Shown here piece after piece: positions 31,823 to 42,070 of a stretch of DNA of 64,000 nucleotides. Position 1 is the first letter of the stretch. Every line of letters begins with the position of its first letter. The notes beneath the pieces are model-generated. The model was not told the DNA's origin and did not search any database. It saw nothing but the letters and a program-made list of their open reading frames with translations. The DNA comes from Hypericum androsaemum (Eukaryota > Streptophyta > Magnoliopsida > Malpighiales > Hypericaceae). A program made the translations under genes and the position numbers. Where the stretch lies: contig OZ023187.1 of the NCBI GenBank assembly GCA_963995505.1, positions 11,495,176 to 11,559,175 on the forward strand, read 5' to 3'.

Positions 31823-33449
31823 GGGGCGTTTCCTATCACTTTGTTCTTCCTTTGTTATTTTCATGTTTGCGTGATGTCTTCAGTTTGCTTTATGTCTTTG
31901 TGATGTCTTGTTCTTCATTGTTTGATTGCTGTTCATGCTTGCTTCTTAATGCATTTGTTTGTATAGTTCAATTGTTTAGTTGTATGTGTGCTCCCTCCAC
32001 CTTGAGGACAAGGTGTTCTTCAAGTGTGGGGGTGTGGTTCCACTTAGGAATCCTTTTGTATATTTAGATATGGTTTGTCTTGTTCAGGCAATGATTTGGT
32101 ATGAATTTTCAAAATTTGACCCCCTTCAAAATTCTTTAACTCGTGTTAGAAGCTTACCACATACCTAGTTAGGAAATGAACTCGAGCACAAGGCCTAAGA
32201 ACTTGTAGAAACCTCACCCTCGGTTGTTTAGACTAGTGGTCTCACTATGTAGATTAGACTAGAGGGTTGATGAGTGACCTTGTAAGAAACTTTGAGCCGA
32301 AGGAGGAGACAACCGTCTTCATTTATTCATGAGGTGCCTACATGAGTTCGGTTGATCGAGGTATCCTACTAGTACTTGACATGGTCTTGGTTGTGTGGCG
32401 TTAGTGAATGACGGGGGCTAATCCTTTGAAACTGAGCCTAGAGCTTTAAAGCCAAGAACCTTTATATCCATTACTTTAACCCATTGAGCCTAGCCATTCT
32501 TTGATCATATTATATGTATACCAACTCTAAGCCTTATATCCACCATCTTCCCGACCTTTGGTCATCCGATCCGAGGACACATAAGTTTATTTTTTTTTTG
32601 GGAAATGATATGTATTGGGTTTAGTTGGTAGCTTAGTGTTCTTATGGGTTAATTCTTTGAGAATTTGGGTAATTGAGAGGCCATACAAAGAAGCCGAGTT
32701 CTTGCCTAGAAAATGCCAAGTTTGTGTTTGTGTTTGTATTTGTTGAAAGAAAGAAAGAAGAAGAAAAAAAAAGGAAGAAAAGAAAAGAAAAGAAAGAAAG
32801 AAAAGTGAAGGTTGAATAAGGCATTTATAATTGGCATAACTCGTGCTACACGGTCTTAGAAAATGGGTGAATTTTGGGAATGTGCTTTAGCAATTTATGG
32901 TGAAGATGTTTAGAATAGACGAGTGACTAGAGTACTTTTGTAACATGTCCTCGGATTGGGTGGTTTAACTACTATCCATACATATTTCCTCACCTTTACC
33001 TTAGCCCCATTACAACCCGATTGAAAGCCCCCGGTTCACGAGCAATCACAAGACTTTGAGACACTGTTGAGTAGGACGTAGGATATTTTGAAAGACATCG
33101 ATCATGTACGCGAGAGATAGGAAGTTGGCTACTTACAATTTGTGAGTTAAAAATTTTCGAACCTCTGAGTGGTTAACCTTCTAGTGTCTTTTACATAGTG
33201 ATAACACTTGGTTAAACCATCGAGTGGTGAGGTGTCTACCGGTTCTTACTCTTTGTGTTTGGGTTGATGAACTAACTAGGTTGTGGGGTGCACTTTTGAT
33301 GTGAGTTTGAGATTTTGAGGGGAGTTAAATTGTAAATTTATCATGCCTAGTCTTGTCCTTCTCATGTTTTCTTTCTTATGTGATTGTGTTTGTGATTGTC
33401 TTTGTATGAGTCTTGCTTGAGGACAAGCAAAGATTCAAGTGTGGGGGTG
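31823..33449 (+). other. Athila 3' noncoding region
   Basis: No open frame of note. It contains a second copy of the purine-tract context (TTCAAGTGTGGGGGTGTGG, about 32,018-32,036) and an A/G-only tract of about 60 bp (32,746-32,806). Confidence 0.8.
33431..33449 (+). promoter_or_regulatory. Polypurine tract of the Athila element
   Basis: ATTCAAGTGTGGGGGTG lies directly before the 3' LTR start TGATGAG and would prime plus-strand synthesis. The preceding TTGAGGACAAGCAA is shared with the internal copy near 32,003. Confidence 0.8.
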
Positions 33450-34955
33450 TGATGAGTGCAGAAACACTCATTCCTTGTGTATGTTTTAGTATTAATTTTC
33501 TATTGTTTCCTGTATGTTTGTTCGTTATTTGACATCATTGTCTCGTATTATGTGTTATGTTCGTTTTAGTATAGTCTTGTGATTTTTATTGTGATTCTTT
33601 CTTGATAGGAGTCTTGGTACGGTCATGGTGGACGTTCGTGTGCCGAGGGACGCGTCATAGGCGATCGGATCAGCCGGGACGATTGGCGTGTTGCGAGACC
33701 CAAGAGAGCGTAGAGCAAAACTGACCCCTTTCAACTCAAATGACGATAACTTTCTCATCTGAAGTCCAATGGAGGCAAACAAGGTGGCGTTGGAAAGAAG
33801 ACATCCGGAACTACAACTTTGTCTTCATGGACTTCTTCAAATTCGGAGTCCAAGTGGGAGGAATATCGCGTCCAAAGTTGACATTTGAATCTGCCAACAA
33901 ATCTGACGAGTGAGCCGAATTTTAGGATGTGTTTTGGGCCCATTTTTGGGCATGAATAGTGAATTTCGTGGCTGGCACTTCCTAGCCAAAAACTTGTATA
34001 AATACCTTCCTTTGATTCCCTTAGGGGACAACTTAGACATTAGTGCTCCACTTTCATGTATTGAAGGATTTGTGTTCCACTTTCTCTCCCACCAACACCT
34101 CCACTATTGACTCTTTTCCACCTTCCTTCTTCCTCCCAAGAAAAACGTGGGTCACCATTGGAGGGGAGTTAAGCCATTGTTGAAGCTTGTGTAGGGAACT
34201 AAAAGGAAGAATATTGGATGCTTGAAGACCATCTTGAGCTTTCTCTTACTCTCTCTTTTAATGTTCTTGCTTTGCTTGCTTTGTTCAATGGATGTGTTGA
34301 GATGCTTGTTGAATATGAGTGAGTAGTGGATTAGTGAGTTTGGTGCCTTGATGGCACCTACTTAGCCTATGGTTTTGTGGGGTTAATATGTTAAGGTTTA
34401 TGAACTAGTTAATGAGTTTATTGCTTAATCTAGCTTGATCACCTTGATTATGAACTAAGTTAATGTTAATCGCCGAGAGGGGTTAGGATTAACGGACCAT
34501 TTAACTAGTTGAGTAGGAACCTATTGATGAGAGATCACCTTAGGCGACTATTTGTCCTAAGGATGGTAAGTATAGTTGGTGATTAGTTAGATTAGATGGC
34601 TAATTTGTCGCGAGAGCGTGGTTAGTTCATCTAAGTCTAGTTAAGAATCGATTTAGACTAGTTTGTCGCGAGAGCGTTGATTAGTTGCCTTTGAAATATC
34701 CGGACTATAACACGAACTTAATAAACCCCATATGCCATTTGGTTATTTAGGTTGTCATTGGTACCAAGCTCACTCTTGTTTTAAGTGTTTTAACCTTCTC
34801 CTTGCTTAGTTGTAATTTTACTTCAAGTAGCATAGAGTGTTTGGAATCGACAACTCCATTTCTTATAGTCCTAAACTAGTGGTTGAGTCATATTCGTGGC
34901 CTAGCTTAGTCCTCGTGGGACGACAATCCCGTACTTACTCTTTATTGCAAGAGGG
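33450..34955 (+). repeat. 3' LTR of the Athila element
   Basis: Complete copy of about 1.5 kb, from TGATGAGTGCAG to about TTTATTGCA (34,949) or a few bases later. Its first 707 bp equal the truncated 5' LTR with about five differences; the rest shows what the 5' LTR has lost. It contains two GTCGCGAGAGCG motifs near 34,607 and 34,665. The exact end is uncertain because no clean CA plus duplication is visible. Confidence 0.88.
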
Positions 34956-36961
34956 GTGAAAATCCTTCCTTTCAGTGAACTGGACGATGGATATATAACC
35001 GAATTTGAATCACGTGATGCCACATTTTTGGAGAATGAATTTTCAAGTTTGAGGGAGGTTAGTAATGACCTTACCTTTTATGAGACAGATGAACCAGAGT
35101 CATCTAGATCACTTCTTCCGAGTGGGAGAATTGAGGAGGAAGATAGAGATTTTCTAACTCAAAATAATCTGGAAGGTCGTGATCTGAGTCCTGAAAGAGA
35201 GGTAATTCCTTATTCCAGTAGGAGTACGGTATTTCTACCCAGTGGGAGTGCGATTCCTGGAGATGATGAATATATGAGAGATGTTTATCAAAACTGGAAA
35301 TATCGTAGGTCTAGCAGAACTAGCATACCACGCCGACGATTTGACATCGAAGGCGAGGCTAATGCATTCTTGGTATCACTAAAGAGATTTGGTGGTCCAG
35401 GTGAAATTCTTTTGGCCATCCTATAGGATAAAGATGAGCCAAAGAATATATCTGGAGCTTTGTCATCTCCAAAACGAACTGAATGGATGAATGCAATGGA
35501 AGAGGAAATATCTTATATGATCAAAAACTAGGTTTGGGACCTGGTCGACCTACCTAAGGGGCGTAGGGCAATTGAAAATAAGTGGATTCTTAAAATCAAG
35601 TACAATACAGATGGCAGTATCGAAAGATACAAAGCGCGTTTGGTTGCCCAGGGGTTCAAACAATAGGCTGGGATAGACTACGAGGAGACTTTTGCACCTG
35701 TTATTAGATTTACGTCAATTAGGGTCATTTTAGCTATGGTTGCTAACATGAATCTAGAATTACATCAAATGGATGTAAAGACTGCTTTTCTCCACGGAGA
35801 ATTGGATGAAGAAATCTATATGATTCAGCCTGAGGGCTACATTCAAAAAGGCTGCGAACACAAAGTTTACAAATTGAATAGATTAATTTATGGCCTTAAG
35901 CAGTCATCTAGACAATGATATATTCGCTTTCATAATACGATCATGCAGCATAATTTTTTAATGATAGACGAAGATCACTGCGTGTATGTTAAGCGATCAG
36001 AAAGGAAATTTGTCATCATCACTTTGTATGTTGATGACATCCTTTTAGCTGGAAATGACACAGGATTTCTTGTCGAAATCAAAGATTGGTTATCTTCTAA
36101 CTTTGAAATAAAAGACATGGGTGAAGCGAATTACATACTCGAAGTTAAGATTTCGAAGAATCGTTCAAAAAAAATAGTGTATCTTTCACAAGAGACATAT
36201 ATTTGCAAAGTAGTAGAACGTTTTAAATGTGATCACAGTAACCCAAAGTACGTCCCATTGGTTAAAGGTCATAATTTGGGTAAGGACATGTGCCAAAAAA
36301 TTGCTAAACAACGTGGGGACATGGAGAAGATTCCTTATCACAACGCAGTTGGATGCCTGATGTACGCAATGTTGTATACCAGACCTGATATTTGCTATGC
36401 TATTGGGATAGTAAGCAGATATCAGTCTGATCCAGGCAGTGCTCATTGGAAGGCTGTCAAAGGGATTTTGAAATATTTGAACTCTACTGCAGAATACTCC
36501 TTGTGCTATCAAGGGCGTGACCTGATACTGAGTGGCTACACTGATGCTGATTGGGGAGGCGACATGGACAAGAAAAAGTCTACATCTGGATTTATTTTCT
36601 TGTTGGGCGGGAGTGCTATCTCATAGAGCAGTAATAAGCAAACATGTGTATCCCTGTCAACAATGGAAATAGAATATGTAGCTTCAGCTCATGCTGCACA
36701 AGAAGCGGTATGGTTGAAGAGATTCTTAAGCCATCTATCCCTGATCAACTCGACGGAGCCCGTGAGTCTATTCTGCGACAACCAGGCAGCTATAGCGTAT
36801 GCTAAGGATCCTAGATTCCATAGCAGAGCTAAGTATATAGATATTAAATTTTACTTTGTTAGAAATTTAGTAAAATATAAAAAACTGTGTATAAAATACA
36901 TATCTACACAAGATATGGCCGCAGATCTAATGACTAAAGTATTACCTCGAGAAGTGTTCTA
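34956..36961 (+). pseudogene. Copia reverse transcriptase and RNase H, with stops
   Basis: Continues the copia pol after the Athila insertion: linker (TEFESRDATFLENEF), reverse transcriptase ([35 protein letters not shown], catalytic YVDD in ITLYVDDILLAGND), and RNase H (SGYTDADWGGDMDKKKSTSG; CDNQAAIAYAKDPRFHSRAK; TKVLPREVF). In-frame stops occur at about 35,530, 35,665, 35,917, 36,624 and 36,960. Several fit CAG-to-TAG or TGG-to-TGA/TAG changes. Dead. Confidence 0.9.
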
Positions 36962-38171
36962 GAAATATGTTAAGTCATTGAGTTTACGACGGTTTCATTT
37001 GTAATCCAATTAGTTAGAATAAAGAAGTTTTATTTGGCAATATGAGCTAATTATGAAATATGTCGGACAGAAAAGTAGCCCACTCACACGGGTGTTTACC
37101 TCGGTAGGAGTCAAGAAGTTGATTCCTAGATGAGATGAAGCAGTTATTGGATATTCATAAGTGCATGTCCTATGCCGGAATGCCGTCTTGCTCAAGAGCA
37201 AGTTTTCTTATGGGATGCAGGAATAAGTTGTTGCATTTGGATTTTCTACAATCCATATGATAAGATATAAGTAGAACTTATCATACTGTCTATCATATTA
37301 GCCTAGAGTTAAGCTAAGGCTGATACTCTAGTATGGTGTTAAATGACATGTGTTCCTTTAAAAAAGGAATGTACACCATAACACGTGATCAGTATCATGT
37401 GTGCTATATTCGCTTTCAATTCATGGCCTTAAGCAGAATATGTAGCTTCAGCTCATGCTGCACAAGAAGCGGTATGGTTGAAGAGATTCTTAAGCCATCT
37501 ATCCCTGATCAACTCGACGGAGCCCGTGAGTCTATTCTATGACAACCAGACAGCTATAGCATATGCTAAGGATCTTAGATTCCATAGCAGGGCTAAGTAT
37601 ATAGATATTAAATTTTACTTTGTTAGAAGTTTAGTAAAATATAAAGAACTGTGTATGAAATACATATCTACACAAGATATGGCCGCAGATCCTATGACTA
37701 AAGCATTACCTCGAGAAGTGTTCGAAAAACATGTTAAGTCATTGAGTTTACGACGGTTTCATTTGTAATCTAATTAGTTATAATAAATAAATTTTATTTG
37801 GCAATATGAGCTAATTATGAAACATGTCGGACGGAAAAGTAGCCCACTCACACGGGTGTTTACCTCAGTGGGAGTCAAGAAGTTGATTCCTAGATGAGAC
37901 GAGGCAGTTATTGCACATTCATAAGTGCATGTCCTATGCCGGAATGCCGTCTTGCTCAAGAGCAAGTTTTCTTATGGGATGCAGGAATAAGTTGCTGTAT
38001 TTAGATTTTCTACAATCCATATGATAAGATATAAGTAGAACTTATCATACTGTTTGTCCTATTAGCCTAGAGTTAAGCTAAGGCTGATACTCTAGTATGG
38101 TGTTAAATGACATGTGTTCCTTTAAAAAAGGAATATACACCATAACACGTGATCAGTATCATGTGTGCTAC
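36671..38171 (+). repeat. 764-bp-period tandem duplication in the copia 3' region
   Basis: 36,671-37,404 (end of RNase H plus 3' noncoding sequence) recurs at 37,435-38,171 with scattered differences. The joint (37,405-37,436) contains two 14-bp pieces of the reverse transcriptase region in swapped order: TATATTCGCTTTCA (also 35,919) then ATGGCCTTAAGCAG (also 35,890). The second copy encodes TKALPREVFEKHVKS without the stop seen in the first. Confidence 0.88.
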
Positions 38172-38711
38172 TCGACCATTGGATGGGATGAAAATGTTGA
38201 GTGATTTCACAATCCCTGGTGTGAGACCAATTTTCGAGAACTGTGATTTACGAAACCTATCCTTAAGATCCTAAACGTATTCTGGAAGTATGGTCCAGTG
38301 CTGCTAGCTTGGAAAGTTCATGAAAAGGTTATGACATAGCGATTCGACCTGGCAGGGTTGACCAGAAAAGCAGGCTGTATCATTATGAAAAGAATATAGT
38401 TAAGAGAGAAGGAACTCTGTTCATCACATTCTGAGTTTCGTGGTTCAGGTGCACCAATTGTATTGAAAAGTATAATAGTGAACCCGAATATAATTATTTC
38501 AAATCATTAATGAGAACAATAGAATGTGACATGAGTCCAGGGGTAATAGCATGCATTATACAAGAAGATTATCGAGATGCTACTATTCAAGTAGCCTGAG
38601 TGTCCGTGCTCTTGAATTTGGCTTAACACACTCGACGTATGCTGGTCGCACGAAATCCTTTAAAGAAATCTGATAGCTGTTGATCAAGGTCAATAATAAT
38701 TGAGTGGGAGA
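38172..38711 (+). other. Copia 3' noncoding region and purine tract
   Basis: No open frame. GAGTGGGAGA (38,702-38,711) directly precedes the 3' LTR and is the likely polypurine tract. Confidence 0.75.
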
Positions 38712-39329
38712 TGTTGGACCTAAAGGCCCAATCAGGCAATTATTATTGTGCCTGATTGGGCCCAGTCCCATCAGGCCCAAATTTTGGGTAGAATGGGCCG
38801 GTCAACCCGCGTTAACTGCCACGGTGCCACGTAGGCACCACGTCAGCGTGACGTGGTGCTGACGCAGTTGCCGCCAAAGTTGGCGGCCCACGTGGCACGT
38901 TGACGTGGCAAATCTAGGGGGTAGCTTTGCCACGCGGAATGCCATGTGGCGGACATGCGGTCCGAAGTGCCACGTGCGGACATGTGGCGTATAAGTGCTA
39001 CGCGGCGCGTTTTGGTTGTCCAGATTTCGCTATAAAAAGGAAAATTTGGCTGAACTAATCTGTAAGTTTTCCTACAACCACTCAATAAGAAAGAAAAACT
39101 CAGGAATAGTCCTTGAGTTTTGAATAGATTTTCAATAGAGGAAATCTCGTGGAAATTAATTACGAATCTGTTATAACGTGATTCTAATTGGACTGGCACG
39201 AAGACATTGTGGACCCGGACCTGTGGACCTCTTGCTTCAACAAGTAAGTGATTTATTATGAACGAATTAATTTGTTAATTAAACAGGTTTAACATATAAT
39301 TATTCATTAATTATGCGTTAAATCCATCG
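38712..39329 (+). repeat. 3' LTR of the old copia element
   Basis: 618 bp from TGTTGGACC. It contains several GCCACGTGG(C)-type motifs (E-box/G-box-like CACGTG) and CTATAAAAAGG near 39,030. Followed by GTCAA. Confidence 0.82.
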
Positions 39330-39334
39330 GTCAA

Positions 39335-41525
39335 CAACATACTTGAATATGAATCAAACTCTAAGAATGTTTTAAAAAATAGACTGATCGATGGTACATA
39401 TTTAATTTGATATCTATATACCAACTTGATCAACTAATCCAAATATTGCTTTGTTCTAAATCATAAATTACTTAAATGCTTGTCTTTTTTGTCAAAGACG
39501 TACTTGTCTAAAATCTTCTAATTATTTCTATTTGTGTGATAAAAAAAATTAACATAATTCATTTCGTGCTTCTGTCGTCAAGTTTGCTGTAGTTCCACTG
39601 TTTATAGAGGGAAAAAGAACAGGTTCAACTCATAGAATTATTTGATGTTTAGGTATTTATGGTATTATTTGATCACTATATTCAAGGCACCGTTTACACA
39701 CTCATCCACTAAACGTACTCAAGAAGGCACACGAAATATATTATTTTTGGTATTATGTTAGTTAACTAAACATAATTCATGTGACGAGTATCATTCTTAT
39801 TCAATCAAGAATGTAGTATGATTACTGATTTAACCATGGTTGGATAGCAGATAGACGTAGAAATATAAAATAAAATTAATAATTATTCGATAGAGAAAAT
39901 AATGTTATAATGTAAGAAAATGAAATGGAAAATAATTATATGCAAAGTAGAGTTTAAGTAGACCATTACGCGTTAAACATGCGATTTATTTTGCAAAGTA
40001 ATTGCATTTTTAAAATTTTGATTCTATGTTTGGAAAAAAAATTCAACTATCAAGAATAATTTGACTCTAATCTAGATTATCATATATCACAAAAATATAA
40101 ACATTTAGAAGAATTTAGACGCATATCCAAGTACTCTATTGACAAAAAAAAGACAAACATTTGAGTAATCAAGGATTGAACATACATCAATATTTAGATT
40201 AGTTTGCTAAGTTGGTGTGTGGATATCAAGTTTGTTTATCTATCATCAATCTATCTATTTTCTAAAATAATCTTAAATTTCAACCAAATGGAACAATTAA
40301 CAAAAAAATATTTTTATTAACCTATCATCGAGCAATCTATTTCCTTAAAATTTAGAAGATATCACAAAAATATAAACAATTAGAAAAATTTAGACACATA
40401 TCAAAAGTAGATAAACATTTAAAGTAAGAAAAATTACTCTCGGCCCTCTGGAGTTTGCCTAAATCACTATTTTAACCCCTCTTGTTTTGAAACCCACCAT
40501 TTGGCCCTCATAGTTTGCCATTATTGAACTCTAAGATCCCTTGCTGATGTCATCATTCATTTTTTATCTATTTTTAAATCAATAAATGATTATTATACCC
40601 TTCAATAAAGACTATTATACCGATCATTTGCTGATGTCATCATTTTATTATTTTTATTAAAGGGTATAATAGTTATTTCTTGATTTAAAAATAAAAAAAT
40701 GAATGATGACATGAGCGAGGGGCCTTAGTGTTCAATAATTGCAAACTGGGGGGCCAAGGTGTGGGTTTCAAAATAGGAGGGGTTAAAACAATGATTTAGG
40801 CAAACTCCAGGGGGCCGAGAGTAATTATCGCTTTAAGTAATTAAGGATTGAAAATACTTTATTATTTAGATTATTTGGCTAAGTTGGTGTCCGGATATCA
40901 AGTTATTTAGTATGTTTTAGAAAATAGATTGATCGATGATATATATTTAGCTTGATATCCGCACACCAACTTATCTAACTAATCTAAATATAGCTTTGTT
41001 CTCAATCATAAATTACTTAAATGATTTTTTTTTCAAAGACGTAATTGTCTAAAATCTTCTAACTCTTTCTATTTTTGTGATATCTAATAAATTTTTAGGA
41101 AATAGATTGATAGATACTAGGTTAATTAATATGAGAGTTTTGGTTAATTATTCTATTTGTTGGTAAAAATTGAGAATATTTTTGATAATAGATTAATCGA
41201 TGATATATTAATTAACTTGATATGCAAAGAACATCTTAGGAAACTAATCTAAAGAATATTTTTGAAAATATCATCGATTAATAATATCAAGTTAATTAAT
41301 TATTCTATTTGTTGGTAAAAATTGAGAATATTTTTTAAAATAGATTAATCGATGATAGATTAATTAACTTGATATGCAAACAACATCTTAGGAAACTAAT
41401 CTAAATAAAATTTTATTTACATATCTGAAGTACTTAAATGTTTGTCTGTCTTGTTTATGTTTCTAAATTCTTCTAATTGTTTCTATTTTTGTGATATTTG
41501 ATTATTTTTTTGGAAATAGATTGCT
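39335..41525. repeat. AT-rich repeat cluster, direct and inverted copies
   Basis: Repeated blocks of about 330 bp share TTGATATSC...CACCAACTT, AAATTACTTAAATG, TTGTCAAAGACG and TCTAAAATCTTCTAA. Copies at about 39,340-39,560, 40,840-41,120 and 41,140-41,520 are in the orientation of 21,020-21,400; 40,010-40,420 is inverted. Two near-copies of TTAATTAACTTGATATGCAA lie around 41,205 and 41,362. No gene. Confidence 0.75.
40428..40831. mobile_element. Foldback MITE, Mutator-like, with 9-bp target duplication
   Basis: The left half (from TTACTCTCGGCCC, then GGAGTTTGCCTAAATCA) is the inverted complement of the right half almost to the centre, about 190 bp per arm. Flanks TTAAAGTAA (40,419-40,427) and TTTAAGTAA (40,832-40,840) differ at one site; 9 bp fits Mutator-like elements. 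It interrupts one inverted copy of the AT-rich repeat. Noncoding, 404 bp. Confidence 0.82.
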
Positions 41526-41569
41526 AAATAATGAATTAATTAAAATTAGTTTTTGAGTAATTGGACAGC

Positions 41570-41800
41570 CCCATGTTGTTAGAAAGTTTGAATCATATAC
41601 CAGTGTTTCAGATTCTTTTCCTGTGAAGGAATCAGAGCAAAACAAACAAGGACAACGATTGCACCGACAAACGTGATACAACATGCAATTGTCCCAACTT
41701 GCTTTAGCATTTGCTCATTAGATCCATTTCCGTGGATTTCAACACTTGGAAGTGGAACACTATCATCGAATCCAAAGCATTCAGAAGCTTGACATCATAG
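41570..41800 (-). pseudogene. Possible exon fragment with one membrane helix
   Basis: On the minus strand a frame reads CFGFDDSVPLPSVEIHGNG and then a hydrophobic stretch TIACCITFVGAIVVLVCFAL, followed by a stop. I do not recognise the protein. It lies just downstream of PEX14 and could be a separate decayed gene or untranslated sequence. Confidence 0.3.
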
Positions 41801-42070
41801 ATTAGACAACCTATCTGATGTAATTTATGACATATAGAGCTTGTTTCCTGGAGACCCAGTCTTCCAGGCATAGAAAATGCCAATCTCCATAGAAACAATC
41901 CATTAGAGTCCAAGACAATACTTTTCAACCAAGATATTGAAATTCCGCTGCTTCATTGTAAAACATTATTGTAAGGTCCTCGGTAAACTTCTGATTCGGA
42001 GTATCAAGGCAGTGTTCATCAACATTTGAGCTTCAGGTTCCTTGTACTAATTGCGCATAACAAGTGCCGT

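Larger units (their letters stand above)
23859..34955 (+). mobile_element. Young Athila-type Ty3/gypsy element inserted in the copia element
   Basis: Order: truncated 5' LTR, gag, pol (protease, RT, RNase H, integrase), extra ORF3, long 3' noncoding region, purine tract, 3' LTR. The order and the extra ORF after pol fit the Athila lineage. The GGGTGAA before 23,859 recurs around 34,954-34,960, so the target duplication is within these 7 bp. The shared 707 bp of the LTRs differ at about five sites by eye, so it is recent. The leader with the primer site is deleted and gag is frameshifted. Confidence 0.9.
22480..39329 (+). mobile_element. Old Ty1/copia element, internally deleted and interrupted
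   Basis: LTRs start TGTTGGACCTAAAGGCCC at 22,480 and 38,712. The 5-bp GTCAA lies at 22,475-22,479 and again at 39,330-39,334. The sister repeat at 21,020 (GTCAACAAAATACTTG) resembles the uninterrupted site and supports these borders, although the 3' LTR end (CCATCG) is not the usual CA. The 3' part of the 5' LTR, the leader, gag and protease are gone. Pol is broken by a later Athila insertion at 23,859 and by several stops. Confidence 0.85.
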
